Shown piece after piece: positions 16,638-26,500 of a stretch of 64,000 bases of DNA. This stretch comes from Prosthecobacter gellanilyticus (GTDB taxonomy: Bacteria > Verrucomicrobiota > Verrucomicrobiia > Verrucomicrobiales > Verrucomicrobiaceae): positions 336,963 to 400,962 of the forward strand of contig NZ_BKAG01000001.1 in NCBI RefSeq assembly GCF_007992435.1. The letters run 5' to 3'. Positions within the stretch are counted from its first letter, which is position 1. Each line of letters begins with the position of its first letter. The notes beneath the pieces are model-generated. The model did no database searches, was not told where the DNA came from, and was given only the letters and a program-made list of their open reading frames with translations. The position numbers and the translations under genes were made by a program.

Positions 16638-17918
16638 TCACTGAAACTCCAGGCACACACCCTCGGTCGTGCTACGAGCAAACAGATGGTTATACGCCAG
16701 CACCGGGTAGCTCCACACCTTGCCGCCGAGCACGTCATCGCGCTTCAGCTCGGTGTATTTGTCAGGCTTGGCCTCGACGACCACCACTTCACCCTTGTCG
16801 CTGAGGGCGATGATCTTGTCACCAGAGAGGATGACCTGGCCAGGGCCGAAGCCGCCTTCCTTCCACTTGTCCTCGCCGGTCTTGATGTCCACGCAGGCCA
16901 GGGGGCCGTTGCCGTATTCCTTGAAGCTGAACATGCCGTAGAGATAGCCATCTTTGACGACAGGCGTGCTCCAGTGGTTGAAGCACTCGTTCTCGCGACG
17001 CCAGATCTGCTCAGCGCTCAGACCGCTGCCGCTCTTGCTGATCTTGAAGGCACCGGCACCCACGCCGTAACCAGCGGAGCAATACACGATGTCCTCATAA
17101 ACAACCGGGCTGGCCGCAGTCGAAACTTTAAAGGGGAAGGGGGCCCGCCAAAGCACCTTGCCATCCGCAGGCGTCACGGCCACGAGGCCTGTCTGCGTGA
17201 AGAAGATGCACTGATGAATGCCATGGATGTCCGCGATGACCGGCGTGGCGTGGGTCATCTTGTCGTCCTCGCCCTTCCAGATGATCTCGCCGCTGTTCTT
17301 GTCGAGACCCAGCAGCGCCTGGCCGGAACCACCACCGCACATCATGAGCACATTGCCATCGATGACAGGAGACGCGGCGTTCTGCCACTTGATCTGCACT
17401 CCGGCGTTGTCCTTCATCACATCACGGTTCCACACGGGTTTGCCCGTGGCTGCATCAAAGCAGAACACGCCGAGGTTCGCATCGATCGCATACACCTTGC
17501 CACCATCCACCACCGGGGAGGAGCGCGGGCCATCACCGCCCTTGTTGTCGTTGGCACCGGCATCACCACCGCCGTCATACTTGTTGATCACAGTCAGCGG
17601 CTTCTTCCAGACTTCCTTGCCGTTCTTCACGTCCAGGCAGACCAGCACCTCGCCCACGTTGCCATCGGTTTCACCCGTGACGATCGTGTAAGCCTTGGCA
17701 CCTGCGACCGCGAAAGAGCTGAAGCCCGCGGGTGTGTCAGCCTTCCACAGGGTCTTCACCTTGGCGCTCTTCCAGTTCGCCACCTTCAGCACAGGGGCCG
17801 TGCCGTCGTTGTTAGGGCCGCGAAACTTCCCCCATTCAGCAGGGGCGGCGGTTTGGGCGGAAAGACTGGCCGCGGCGAGCAGCGAGCCACTGGCGAGAAG
17901 AAGCGAGGAACGGATCAT
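16638..17918 (-). CDS. Secreted PQQ-binding-like beta-propeller protein
   Basis: The 426-residue product starts with a signal peptide (MIRSSLLLASGSLLAAASLSAQ). Repeated blade motifs follow: GKEVWKKPLTV, GVFCFDAATGKPVWNRDV, ALLGLDKNSGEIIWKGED, GLVAVTPADGKVLWRAPFP and ACVDIKTGEDKWKEG. These 'D..tGk..W' blades are typical of PQQ/BamB-like eight-bladed propellers. A catalytic dehydrogenase is unlikely since the protein is shorter than PQQ alcohol dehydrogenases and lacks an attached cytochrome. Secreted outer-surface or periplasmic location is inferred from the signal peptide. The upstream gap holds a 12-bp palindrome GCATATATATGC (18027-18038). Confidence 0.88.
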   Translation of the reverse strand: MIRSSLLLASGSLLAAASLSAQTAAPAEWGKFRGPNNDGTAPVLKVANWKSAKVKTLWKADTPAGFSSFAVAGAKAYTIVTGETDGNVGEVLVCLDVKNGKEVWKKPLTVINKYDGGGDAGANDNKGGDGPRSSPVVDGGKVYAIDANLGVFCFDAATGKPVWNRDVMKDNAGVQIKWQNAASPVIDGNVLMMCGGGSGQALLGLDKNSGEIIWKGEDDKMTHATPVIADIHGIHQCIFFTQTGLVAVTPADGKVLWRAPFPFKVSTAASPVVYEDIVYCSAGYGVGAGAFKISKSGSGLSAEQIWRRENECFNHWSTPVVKDGYLYGMFSFKEYGNGPLACVDIKTGEDKWKEGGFGPGQVILSGDKIIALSDKGEVVVVEAKPDKYTELKRDDVLGGKVWSYPVLAYNHLFARSTTEGVCLEFQ

Positions 17919-18045
17919 GGAGGAGGGTGGTATGAGATTTTCCTAACGAGACGGAGCCTCCCAGTCTTGCTCGCACGCATCCGTGGACAAATGAAATCCT
18001 CGCCCCAACCAAACATGCTATCCGAGGCATATATATGCTGAGGCT

Positions 18046-18465
18046 CTAGTTGGCCACCCTCCGCCACCACAGGTAGCCGCGGTGCATGTGCTGGATGTTT
18101 TCAAAACCGAGTGCCTTGAGTTTCTCCACCGCTTTGCGGCTGCGATAGCCCCCCGCGCAGTAGACGAGCACGGGTTTGTGGCGGTCTAAAGCACTGACTT
18201 GTTGGTCGAAGTCCTCGCTTCCTGTGGAAACATTGACCGCTCCCGGCACCGCTCCACCGGAGAACTCCCGCGCTGAGCGTACGTCCAGCACCTGGGTGTC
18301 TGGGTGCTCGCGCAACCATTCGACGGATTGCGTGGCGTCAAGGTTGGCACAGACCCGCCCTGGCTCCGCACGGAACAAGGCGGCATCCCATACAGACTCA
18401 TAGATGAACCATCCGACGATAGCGGCCACAAACAGTGGGACGAGCCAGACCATGCGGCGGAACAT
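18046..18465 (-). CDS. Membrane-anchored rhodanese-like protein
   Basis: The 139-residue product starts with a basic residue cluster and one membrane helix (MVWLVPLFVAAIVGWFIYE). A single rhodanese domain follows: VLDVRSAREFSGGAVPGAVNV, then VLVYCAGGYRSRKAVEKLKALGF. The loop Cys-Ala-Gly-Gly-Tyr-Arg-Ser keeps the catalytic cysteine, so sulfurtransferase activity is possible. It starts 14 bases after the stop of the TauE/SafE gene on the same strand. The pair suggests a sulfur-handling unit: an exporter of sulfite or sulfonate-type anions plus a thiosulfate/persulfide transferase. The longer frame to 18681 overlaps that gene and is not used. Confidence 0.85.
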   Translation of the reverse strand: MFRRMVWLVPLFVAAIVGWFIYESVWDAALFRAEPGRVCANLDATQSVEWLREHPDTQVLDVRSAREFSGGAVPGAVNVSTGSEDFDQQVSALDRHKPVLVYCAGGYRSRKAVEKLKALGFENIQHMHRGYLWWRRVAN

Positions 18466-18479
18466 GAAGGAAATCGATC

Positions 18480-19262
18480 TCAACCGCCAGCGCTCATTGG
18501 CCCAAACTGCCGCCAGAACATGATCGCCGAGATCGTCAGCCCGATGAAGGTGATCAAATGCCGCACCCGCTGCGGGGCGATGCGCTGTGAAAAATGCGCG
18601 CCGAGGTAGTAACCCACCAGCGCCCCGCTCGTCAGCGCCAGTGCCTGCGGCCAGCTCACCATCCCCGCCGCGATGAACCACGTCGCCGCGATCACATTGA
18701 TCAGCGAGCCCAGCAGGTTCTTCATCGCATTCATCTCATGGATGTTCGTCATGCCCATGAAGCCAAACGACGCCAGCATCAGAATGCCGATCCCCGCGCC
18801 AAAGAACGCGCCGTAAATCGCCACCGGCAGTTGCAGTGCCAAGGAGAACCACGCCGCTTTCGAAACACTCTCCGCCGCATGATTGCGCGAATACTTCCGC
18901 AACACGTTCTGCAGACAAAACAGCACCGTCGCAAACAGTACCAGGAAGGGCACCAGCTTCGAAAACTGGTCATCATTCGTCTTCGTCAGCAGCCAGCTCC
19001 CGATGGCCGCACCGACCAGACACACCGGCACAAACTGCCACAGCAGCTCGCGGATCGCCTTCAAGTGACCGCGAAAACTCACAATGCTGCCTGCGGTGCC
19101 AATCACCAGCCCCACCGTGCTCGTCGCATTCGCCAGCACTGGCGGCGTGCCGCACATCAGCAGCACCGGAAAGGTCAGCAGCGTCCCGCCACCCGCCACC
19201 GCATTGATCGCCCCCGCCGTGCAGCCGGCAGCGACAAGCGCAAGAAGCTCGAGGTGGGTCAT
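18480..19262 (-). CDS. TauE/SafE-family (TSUP) anion exporter
   Basis: The 260-residue product is a polytopic membrane protein of the sulfite exporter TauE/SafE family. Hallmarks are the N-terminal repeat GCTAGAINAVAGGGTLLTFPVLL with GTPPVLANATSTVGL, and the C-terminal repeat VAIYGAFFGAGIGILMLASFGFMGMTNIHEMNAMKNLLG. Each half-repeat ends in helix pairs. The start at MTHLELLALVAAG is preferred because the family begins at this helix; a 12-residue extension to 19298 is possible. It is the first gene of a leftward pair with the rhodanese gene. The substrate is not defined by sequence; sulfite or organosulfonate is the usual proposal. Confidence 0.88.
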   Translation of the reverse strand: MTHLELLALVAAGCTAGAINAVAGGGTLLTFPVLLMCGTPPVLANATSTVGLVIGTAGSIVSFRGHLKAIRELLWQFVPVCLVGAAIGSWLLTKTNDDQFSKLVPFLVLFATVLFCLQNVLRKYSRNHAAESVSKAAWFSLALQLPVAIYGAFFGAGIGILMLASFGFMGMTNIHEMNAMKNLLGSLINVIAATWFIAAGMVSWPQALALTSGALVGYYLGAHFSQRIAPQRVRHLITFIGLTISAIMFWRQFGPMSAGG

Positions 19263-19362
19263 AGGCAGGTTGAAAGGGCAGGGGACCTTGCCTGCCAAAC
19301 CCTAACTCCGCCACATCGAAGATACTGCCAAAATTGTCGAGCACAGCGCAGACCCCAAAAAG

Positions 19363-19446
19363 CCCCAATCTTTCTACCCCTAAATTTTTCTACCAAAACC
19401 CATCACCACCCTCTCCGTGTCTTCCCCTCTCCGTGTCTCCGCGTCT
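19363..19446. repeat. Simple repeats in the tauE-ilvD gap
   Basis: The 251-base divergent gap between the TauE and ilvD genes holds two different direct-repeat blocks. The first has two copies of AAT(C/T)TTTCTACC (about 19368-19394). The second has two or three copies of CTCTCCGTGTCT (about 19410-19446). Both look like short dispersed repeats seen in many bacterial genomes. No gene is visible. Confidence 0.5.
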
Positions 19447-19513
19447 TCCCCAGCCCCCATCACTCCCTTCTTGCGTCCTGGGGAAGCGAAGGCAGGTTAA
19501 AAGTCCACCCATC

Positions 19514-21235
19514 ATGGCCAAGAAAGCAGCATCCAAAACCCCATTGTCCCTTCACCGCAAACACAGCTCTGCCGTCGTGGACGGAGTGGAGCGCGCAGCC
19601 AGCCGCGCCATGCTTCATGCTGTGGGCTTCAAGCGTGAGGACTTCAAGAAGAACAAGATCGGCATCGCCAGCACCTGGAGCATGGTCACCCCGTGCAACA
19701 TGCACATCGACCGTCTCGCCAAGGAAGCTGCGAAGGGCGTGGACGCTGCCGGTGGCAAGAGCGTCATCTTCAACACCATCACCATTTCCGATGGCATCTC
19801 CATGGGCACGGAGGGTATGAAGTACTCCCTCGTCTCCCGTGAGGTCATCGCCGACTCCATCGAAACCGTCGTCGGTTGCGAAGGCATGGACGGCTACGTC
19901 GCCATCGGCGGTTGTGACAAGAACATGCCCGGCTGCATCATGGTCATGGGCCGCATGAACCGCCCCAGCGTCTTTGTTTATGGCGGCACCATCCTTCCAG
20001 GTTGCGTCGGCGTGGAGAAAAAAGACGCGGACATCGTCACCGTCTTTGAAGCCGTCGGCAAGCGCGCCAACTGCCAGATCACCGACAAGGAACTCATCGA
20101 CATCGAAGAGCACTCCATCCCTGGTGAAGGCTCCTGCGGCGGCATGTACACCGCCAACACCATGGCCAGCGCCATCGAGGCCATGGGCATGTCCCTGCCA
20201 AACTCCGGTGCCCAGGCCGCCGTCTCCAATGAGAAGCTCATCGACTGCTTCGATGCCGGCGCTGCCGTCATGAACATGATCAAGCGCGGCATCACGCCAC
20301 GGGACATCATGACGAAGGAAGCGTTTGAGAACGCCATCACCCTCATCATCACGCTCGGCGGTTCCACCAATGCCGTGCTGCACCTCATCGCCGCCGCGCA
20401 CAGCACCGGCATCAAGCTTGGCATCGAGGACTTCGTCCGCATCGGCAAGAAGACCCCCGTGCTCGCGGACCTCCGTCCGAGCGGCAAATACTTCATGAAC
20501 GACCTCGTGAAGATCGGCGGCACCGTCCCGCTCATGCGCCTGCTCATCGAGGAAGGCCTCATGAATGGCGACTGCCTCACCGTCACCGGCAAGACGATGC
20601 GTGAGAACATGAAGAACTCCAAAATCTTCTGGCCCAAGACCCAGACCATCGTCCGTCCGCTCAGCGACCCGATCAAGAAGGACAGCCATCTCGTCATCTT
20701 CAAAGGCAATCTCTGCCCTGGCGGCGCCGTCGGCAAGATCACCGGCAAGGAAGGTCTCAAGTTCGTCGGCAAGGCCATCGTGTTCGAGTCCGAGGAAGCT
20801 GCGTTGCAGGCCATCCTCAATGACAAGGTCAAGAGTGGCCACGTCGTCGTTGTCCGCCGCGAAGGCCCGAAAGGCGGCCCCGGCATGCGTGAGATGCTCT
20901 CCCCCACCTCCGCCATCATGGGCAAAGGCCTCGGCAAGGAAGTCGCCTTCATCACCGATGGTCGCTTCAGCGGCGGCAGCCACGGCTTCGTCGTCGGTCA
21001 CGTCACTCCAGAGGCCTTCGTTGGCGGCCCCATCGCCGTCATTAAAAACGGCGACCCCATCACCATCGATGCCGTCAGCCGTGAGATCACCCTCGGCATT
21101 CCTGCCAAGGAGCTCAAGGACCGCCTCGCCAAGTGGAAGCAGCCCAAGCCACGCTACACGCATGGCGTGCTGGCCAAGTATGCGAAGCTCTCCAGCGACG
21201 CAAGCCATGGCGCTGTGACCGACATGGGCCTGTAA
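19514..21235 (+). CDS. ilvD: Dihydroxy-acid dehydratase
   Basis: IlvD converts 2,3-dihydroxy-3-methylbutanoate and its Ile analogue to the 2-keto acids in branched-chain amino acid synthesis. The 573-residue product has the usual length. The chosen start is [14 protein letters not shown]; an upstream extension to 19334 is repeat-derived. Iron-sulfur ligands are visible at Cys61 (TPCNMH), Cys134 ([10 protein letters not shown]) and near 207 ([14 protein letters not shown]). The C-terminal domain carries [19 protein letters not shown]. It stands alone, with a strong terminator 33 bases after the stop. No T-box or leader peptide was seen upstream. Confidence 0.97.
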   Translation: MAKKAASKTPLSLHRKHSSAVVDGVERAASRAMLHAVGFKREDFKKNKIGIASTWSMVTPCNMHIDRLAKEAAKGVDAAGGKSVIFNTITISDGISMGTEGMKYSLVSREVIADSIETVVGCEGMDGYVAIGGCDKNMPGCIMVMGRMNRPSVFVYGGTILPGCVGVEKKDADIVTVFEAVGKRANCQITDKELIDIEEHSIPGEGSCGGMYTANTMASAIEAMGMSLPNSGAQAAVSNEKLIDCFDAGAAVMNMIKRGITPRDIMTKEAFENAITLIITLGGSTNAVLHLIAAAHSTGIKLGIEDFVRIGKKTPVLADLRPSGKYFMNDLVKIGGTVPLMRLLIEEGLMNGDCLTVTGKTMRENMKNSKIFWPKTQTIVRPLSDPIKKDSHLVIFKGNLCPGGAVGKITGKEGLKFVGKAIVFESEEAALQAILNDKVKSGHVVVVRREGPKGGPGMREMLSPTSAIMGKGLGKEVAFITDGRFSGGSHGFVVGHVTPEAFVGGPIAVIKNGDPITIDAVSREITLGIPAKELKDRLAKWKQPKPRYTHGVLAKYAKLSSDASHGAVTDMGL

Positions 21236-21268
21236 AGCGCCTAACCATCGGTTGATTCACAAATCATT

Positions 21269-21302
21269 ACCTCCGAGGGCCTCACGGCTCTCGGAGGTTT
21301 TT
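21269..21302 (+). terminator. Intrinsic terminator of ilvD
   Basis: ACCTCCGAG (21269-21277) pairs with CTCGGAGGT (21290-21298), with further pairing in the loop, and runs into a T-tract (TTTTTGTTTC). Confidence 0.85.
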
Positions 21303-21341
21303 GTTTCGTGACGGACTGGTTCTCAAAACGAATGACAAAAG

Positions 21342-21377
21342 ACGACCGACGGATGCTCTGCGTCATCCGTCGGTCGT
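21342..21377 (-). terminator. Possible terminator of the leftward DUF1800-DUF1501 cluster
   Basis: A perfect 14-bp stem, ACGACCGACGGATG (21342-21355) with CATCCGTCGGTCGT (21364-21377), closes an 8-base loop. On the - strand it is followed by CTTTTGTC, a modest T-run, and it lies 68 bases beyond the last gene of the leftward cluster. It could equally be a stand-alone hairpin element. Confidence 0.5.
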
Positions 21378-21445
21378 GCACCCCACTCGCCCTGGCATAC
21401 CGGCCAGGGAAATTTGTCTTTTTAGTTAGGCTGGTTCCTCACTTC

Positions 21446-22030
21446 TCACTGAATGGCATCATCGGAAGTGAAGAACTGCCGGTCCTTTCCCGCAGAACGG
21501 ATCTGCCAGTTGTCTCGGCTCAGCGGATGAAAGAAGAAGGGCGTGCCCCAGCGATCCAGCAGCCGACCACCATCATCGATCGCGGAATGATCCGCCGCGA
21601 TGTAAGTCACCTTGGCCGCATTCTGCCCGCGAAGCTGCTCCACGACCTCCACGTTCTCTCCGCTGATCGGAGGCGCGCCGCCGTTGGACTGGCGGAAGGC
21701 ATCCAGCAGCAGATGCAGAACCTCAAAGTCATGCTCGATGGTGCTGTCCGGCGCATTGAGCTGCCGGCTGACCTCCACCAGTTCCTGGAGCTGCACTTTC
21801 CCCTGGGCATCCGCATGCAGCACGGTCGCATCACCCACAGGTACATTTGGACGCAGCAACGCAGGTTTGACCGGCGTGGTGGAAAACAGACCGGCAAAGG
21901 TCCGGTCCACCCCGAGGGATGGACCGGACGCGAGCTGCCAGATCCAGGTCACCACCGCGGCCGTCAGCACGACGACCGCGAGGATGCCTTTTCGCCAGGT
22001 GAAGGCGAACTGCTGGCGGGAATGGCTCAT
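21446..22030 (-). CDS. Membrane-anchored protein with pseudopilin GspG-like C terminus
   Basis: The 194-residue product has a cytoplasmic stretch (MSHSRQQFAFTWRKG), one membrane helix (ILAVVVLTAAVVTWIWQLA) and an extracytoplasmic domain. The C-terminal motif LLDRWGTPFFFHPLSRDNWQIRSAGKDRQFFTSDDAI resembles the calcium-binding end of type II secretion major pseudopilins (D.WG.P...., RS.G.D...GTDDDI). The prepilin cleavage site is missing, so it is not a standard pseudopilin. Its start overlaps the stop of the DUF1501 gene by 4 bases, so translation is likely coupled. Function unknown. Confidence 0.7.
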   Translation of the reverse strand: MSHSRQQFAFTWRKGILAVVVLTAAVVTWIWQLASGPSLGVDRTFAGLFSTTPVKPALLRPNVPVGDATVLHADAQGKVQLQELVEVSRQLNAPDSTIEHDFEVLHLLLDAFRQSNGGAPPISGENVEVVEQLRGQNAAKVTYIAADHSAIDDGGRLLDRWGTPFFFHPLSRDNWQIRSAGKDRQFFTSDDAIQ

Positions 22031-23541
22031 AGGAAGCCGAGGTTGGCAGAGCCACCGAAGGGATCATTGAAGCGCCCCAGGTTCGGGAAGATGTCCGGTA
22101 GCAGTGCATTGCTGACGCCTAACCATTTGGCTGGCACAGCCGCGTATTGATCCACCGCCGTGGTCGGAATCCACCGTCCACGATTGCTCGTGCCGGCATC
22201 CTGGTCCTGGCCGAGCTTCAGGCTTGGGAAGGATCCATAGACCTGGCCGCCATTCACCGCGCCCCCGAGCACGATCTGATGACCGCCCCAACCATGGTCA
22301 GAGCCTGCAGTGTTCGGATCTGTGCCATTCGGAGTCAGCGTGCGGGTGAAATCAGAGTGAGTGACCGTGGTCACACTGTCATTCACCCCCAGGGCAATTA
22401 GCGTGTTGCTGAAAGCCTGCAGCGCGCCACTGAGCTCGCCGATGAGGTTCGTTTGCGCATCGATCTGATCCTGATGCGTGTCGAAGCCACCAATGCTGGC
22501 AAAGAAGATCTGCCGCTTGTTGTTCAGCGTGTTTCGTCCGGCAATGAGCTTGGCGATGGTCTTGAGCTGGTCTCCCAGATTCGTCTGCGCATTGATGAAC
22601 TGCGCATCAAAGTCCACACCACTCGTCGCCGCTTCAGTGAAGGCCGCGCCCACCAAAGCCTCATTGGCCCGGGAGCGCTTCACCACATTGGCGTGATCAC
22701 TTTCCAGCAGATGCTGGAAGGTGTAGTTCGTGATGTCATCAAAGGCCTTCAGGCGCTTGCCTTGCAGGGTCGTTTTGTAGCTGCCATCCGTGTTCAGCGC
22801 ATTGCTGTAGGGTGTGGCATTCGGACCATAACCCTCCAGCGGCACCGCGCCCGCCGTTGTCACGGCATACTGAATCTCATTGTGACCCACCTGCAGGCTG
22901 TTGATGCCGGCCAGACTCACGGAGAGTGAGACCTGTCCATCTGCATAACCTTGAGAGGCCAGCAGATCCGCCACGCGGCCTCCCCAGCCGCTGCTGAAGG
23001 GCTGGTCAGGCACGGAGCTCTGCCACTGGACCTGCTGGTCCGAGTGGGAGAAGAGCTGCGGCGGCAGCGGCACCGAGCCTGCCTGGAACTGCGCCCGTGT
23101 GGTCGGATACAGCAGCGTGCCCACATTGGCCACAAAGGCCAGCTCACCCGAGTTGAAGAGCTGCTGCAAACCCGTGGCCGCCGGATGCACCCCATAGTCA
23201 CCGCTGCTCGAGGTGAGCGGCAGGGAGGCAGGCTGGCCCGCCACATAGGCAGAGTCCGTCGGATCCAGAATCTTCAGCACACCACGGCCGCTCTTGTAGT
23301 CGGCATAGGCAGGATGATTCTTCTGCGGCACCAGCAGGTTGTTCGAGTCATTCCCTCCGAAGAGGAAGAGCACCACCAGGGCCTTGTAGTCTGCCAGCGG
23401 ACCCGCCTGGGCGAGCGCTGAGTTGACGAGGCGGAGGTGGGCCAGGGTGTTCACCACACCGGTGATGCCCAGGGCCGAGCAGGCGGACTGCCGGAGAAAG
23501 CGGCGGCGTGAGGAGGCGAGCTCAAAGTCATTGTGTTTCAT
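22027..23541 (-). CDS. DUF1501 family secreted protein (Tat signal)
   Basis: The 504-residue product begins with a twin-arginine type signal (SSRRRFLRQSACSALGITGVVNTLAH). It contains the DUF1501 blocks ALVVLFLFGGNDSNNLLVPQ, SGDYGVHPAATGLQQLFNSGELAFVANVGTL, GSDHGWGGHQIVLGGAV and VTHSDFTRTLTPNGTDPNTAGSDHGWGG. The fold is related to sulfatases/alkaline phosphatases, but the usual metal-site residues are only partly evident to me. The gene follows the DUF1800 gene by 32 bases, and such DUF1800-DUF1501 pairs are common in this and related phyla. A role in surface or extracellular polymer processing is an inference. Tat export would fit a cofactor-bound or folded protein. Confidence 0.9.
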   Translation of the reverse strand: MKHNDFELASSRRRFLRQSACSALGITGVVNTLAHLRLVNSALAQAGPLADYKALVVLFLFGGNDSNNLLVPQKNHPAYADYKSGRGVLKILDPTDSAYVAGQPASLPLTSSSGDYGVHPAATGLQQLFNSGELAFVANVGTLLYPTTRAQFQAGSVPLPPQLFSHSDQQVQWQSSVPDQPFSSGWGGRVADLLASQGYADGQVSLSVSLAGINSLQVGHNEIQYAVTTAGAVPLEGYGPNATPYSNALNTDGSYKTTLQGKRLKAFDDITNYTFQHLLESDHANVVKRSRANEALVGAAFTEAATSGVDFDAQFINAQTNLGDQLKTIAKLIAGRNTLNNKRQIFFASIGGFDTHQDQIDAQTNLIGELSGALQAFSNTLIALGVNDSVTTVTHSDFTRTLTPNGTDPNTAGSDHGWGGHQIVLGGAVNGGQVYGSFPSLKLGQDQDAGTSNRGRWIPTTAVDQYAAVPAKWLGVSNALLPDIFPNLGRFNDPFGGSANLGFL

Positions 23542-23573
23542 AATCGTTGTTAGGTAGAGGTTTCCTGGGGCAG

Positions 23574-26500
23574 TTACTTTTGATGGATGTATTCCGGCGA
23601 GGCCACGAGCAGGTAGAGCAGCTCCTTCACCCGTGCGGCGCTGGTGGGCGGGCCTGGCAGCGTGGACACCGCCTCCAGGATGATGCTGCGCGGATTTGGC
23701 GTGGCTGCGGACGCGTAGCGTTCCTTCAGATTGCCGGAGGTGAGCACCACATCCAGCTGGTCCAGCACCGTGGTCAGCGCCTCGGTGACGGTCTTGCCAT
23801 TGGTGATCTCGCTGTCGTAGAGCTGCACGAAGGCCGTGCGGTCCAGCTTGATGTTGTCCTCCAGCGCATCGGTGGCACCGAAGAGCGGATTGCCGTTCTG
23901 GCCGTTGTCCACATGCGTCTGTGTGTAGTGATAGTTGATCACACGCACCACGCTCGTTTCCGTGCTGAGCTGCAGTTCTGGAGCCACCAGGCCTGCCGCG
24001 GCCACATCACCACCTGGGTTGAAGTCCGGCAGGAACCAGTTGAACACGCTCGGCGCGGCCTGCGGTGTCTGGCCCAGCGTGGCATCCGTGTCACCGAAGC
24101 GATAACGGGTGGTGCCAGTCGGGAAGTTATTGAGCTGCGCGGCAGGATAACCAAAGCTGGAGAGCGAGGTCAGCGGGATGTCCGAGGTGGCACCCACGGC
24201 GCGCAAAAGCTGCACGTAGCGGATGATTGGCTCCTTCTGCTTGCCGTAACCAACATTGCTGATCACATCGAGGCTGCGGGCTTCATAATCCGTGAGGATG
24301 GCGCGAACGACGGCCTTCAGATTGCCACGCACTCCGCTGCCATTGTCCTCAAACTTCTGAGCCACACGGTAGATGTAGCCATTGCTCGGGTTCGAGGTCA
24401 CCAGACGCTGGATGAGCAGGCGGCTGATGAACGGCGCGATGTTCGGATGAGCGAAGATGATGTCGAGCGCGGCGGTGAGATCCTGCTGGCCATTCAGACC
24501 AGCGGCGATGTTGCTGCCGAGCACCGTTTTCGCGGCGGTGTCATGATAGGCGGCGAAGTTCTTCAGCGGATTCGTCCATGAAGCCTGGAAGTAGGCGGGG
24601 CCATTGCCCTGGAAGAAGTTCGTGTTGTCCTCCACAGGATACCCATTGCCCGCGCTGCCATGCTTCTTGCTGAAGCTCCAGCCAGTGAAGACACGGGCCA
24701 GGTTCGTGATGTCATTGTTGCTGTAGGTCTGGATCGGCAGACCATCGGAGCCCAGCTTCAGGGTGCCGTCGGGATGACGGGCCACGAGACCGATGGAGAA
24801 GAGCTGCAGGATCTCACGAGCATAGTTTTCATCCGGGCTGAAGAGCACATTGCCCTGACCATCGAGCACCGTCTTCTGGTTCTGCAGGTGGCTGAGATAC
24901 TTGCCCTGGATGGGGCTCTTGCTCACCTCTTCGAGCAGCGTGCGGTAGTTGCCATCTGCACGTGTGGCGAGGAGGTCATAGTAGTTTGCCAGACCGTAGT
25001 GGCGCTGACGCAGCGTGGTCAGTTCTTCCGAGGTGACCAGGATCTGGCTCAGCGCAAAGGCCACGCGCTGACGCAGCTGGTCATGCGCCTTCGTGGAGAT
25101 CAGCCACCAGGCGCGGCGGCGGTTGTGATGACGAGGCTCCTCGTTGTTCACGAAGTTACTGGGGGAAGTGCCGCGCAGATCCCACTCTTCCGCGTCCGCC
25201 GCCTGGGTGTAGTCGAGCAGCTTCGTCTGATCGAGCGCGAACTGCGCATCGATCCAGGCATTGTATCCCGCGATGCGGTTGCCGCTGTGCGTGGTGTTGA
25301 TGGCATTCACCAGCGCGGTGATCTCGGCCTGGGTTGGGCCATAGGTCGCCTGGGTGAGGAAGCGAGCCACATCGCGTGTCAGCGCATCACCCGTGAGTGT
25401 TGGCAGAGACGGTGGCGCTGGCGGAGCTGTGAAGCCCGTGGAGCCAGTCTGGCGTGAGAAGATGCCAGTGATCTCACCTGCGGGATAGTTGCCCGTGCCG
25501 ATGTTCAGATACACCCACTTGCCACCGTTTTGGAAGAGACCTTCGATCTGATCCTGGCCGGTGATCGCGCCGACTTGAGTGAGGCTCCAGGTTTCGTTCG
25601 TCACCTGGCCGATCGGCAGCGTGGGCCGCAGCTCAGGTCCGACACCGGAGGTCACGCCATAGCGGATGTAGGCATTGGTCTGGTTTGAGGTCAGGCCGCT
25701 GAAGCTGAGGTTCACACGGGCTGCATTCTTCGGACCATTCAGGTAGAGTGTGGCAATGCCAGAAGCAAAGGTGTTGGCCGATCCCTGTTTCGTCAGGAAG
25801 GCGACGAAGAGCTGCTCGTTCGCCGCGATGTGCGAGGCATCGTTGACGTTCACCGTGGCCACGCCGGGCGATCCGAGAACATACTTGCTGTTAGTGCTCA
25901 GCGTGAGGTTCACGGTTTCAGGATACTCATTCACTGAGTCCGTGACCGGAACAATGACCACATCATTGGAAGCGGCATTGAAGCCGATGGTGATGCCACC
26001 GCTGAGCGCACCGCCGCTGTTGTTCTGCACCAGATAGTCCGTGGTGATCGTGGCACGGCCGCTGAGCGTGAAGTTCACGGTCACTGGCACCGTGCCGCCT
26101 GTGCGGTTGATGCGGAACTTCGCCGCAGTGCCTTCCAGTTCGAAGCCATCCGCCACCAGAGGTGTCACCGTGATGGTGCCGCCGCTGTCAAAGCTGTTCG
26201 GATTCGTGCTGTAGGCATACTCATTGATGTTTGTGATGCCGTCTCCATCTGGATCCAGCGTGGCATCCGTCGCGTTGGAGGGGCTCAGCCCGTTCGCCAC
26301 TTCCCAGGAATCCGGGAGACCATCCTCATCAAGGTCGACCGCGCCAGCGATCGCGAGATAGCCCGCGCTCTCGGCAGCATGCGTGGTCTCAGCATTCAGC
26401 GAGACTTCATCCTGCGCGCGCAGGTCCACTTTGTTGTGAGCCAGATTGCGCTGACGTGGCACCACAGGGTCGACTTCATTGCGGGTCTGGAAATCGGCGA

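Noticed and set aside
19460..21208. 582-codon frame antisense to ilvD
   Set aside because: IlvD is certain from its motifs; the antisense product is low-complexity Asp/Gly/Ala sequence typical of a shadow frame.
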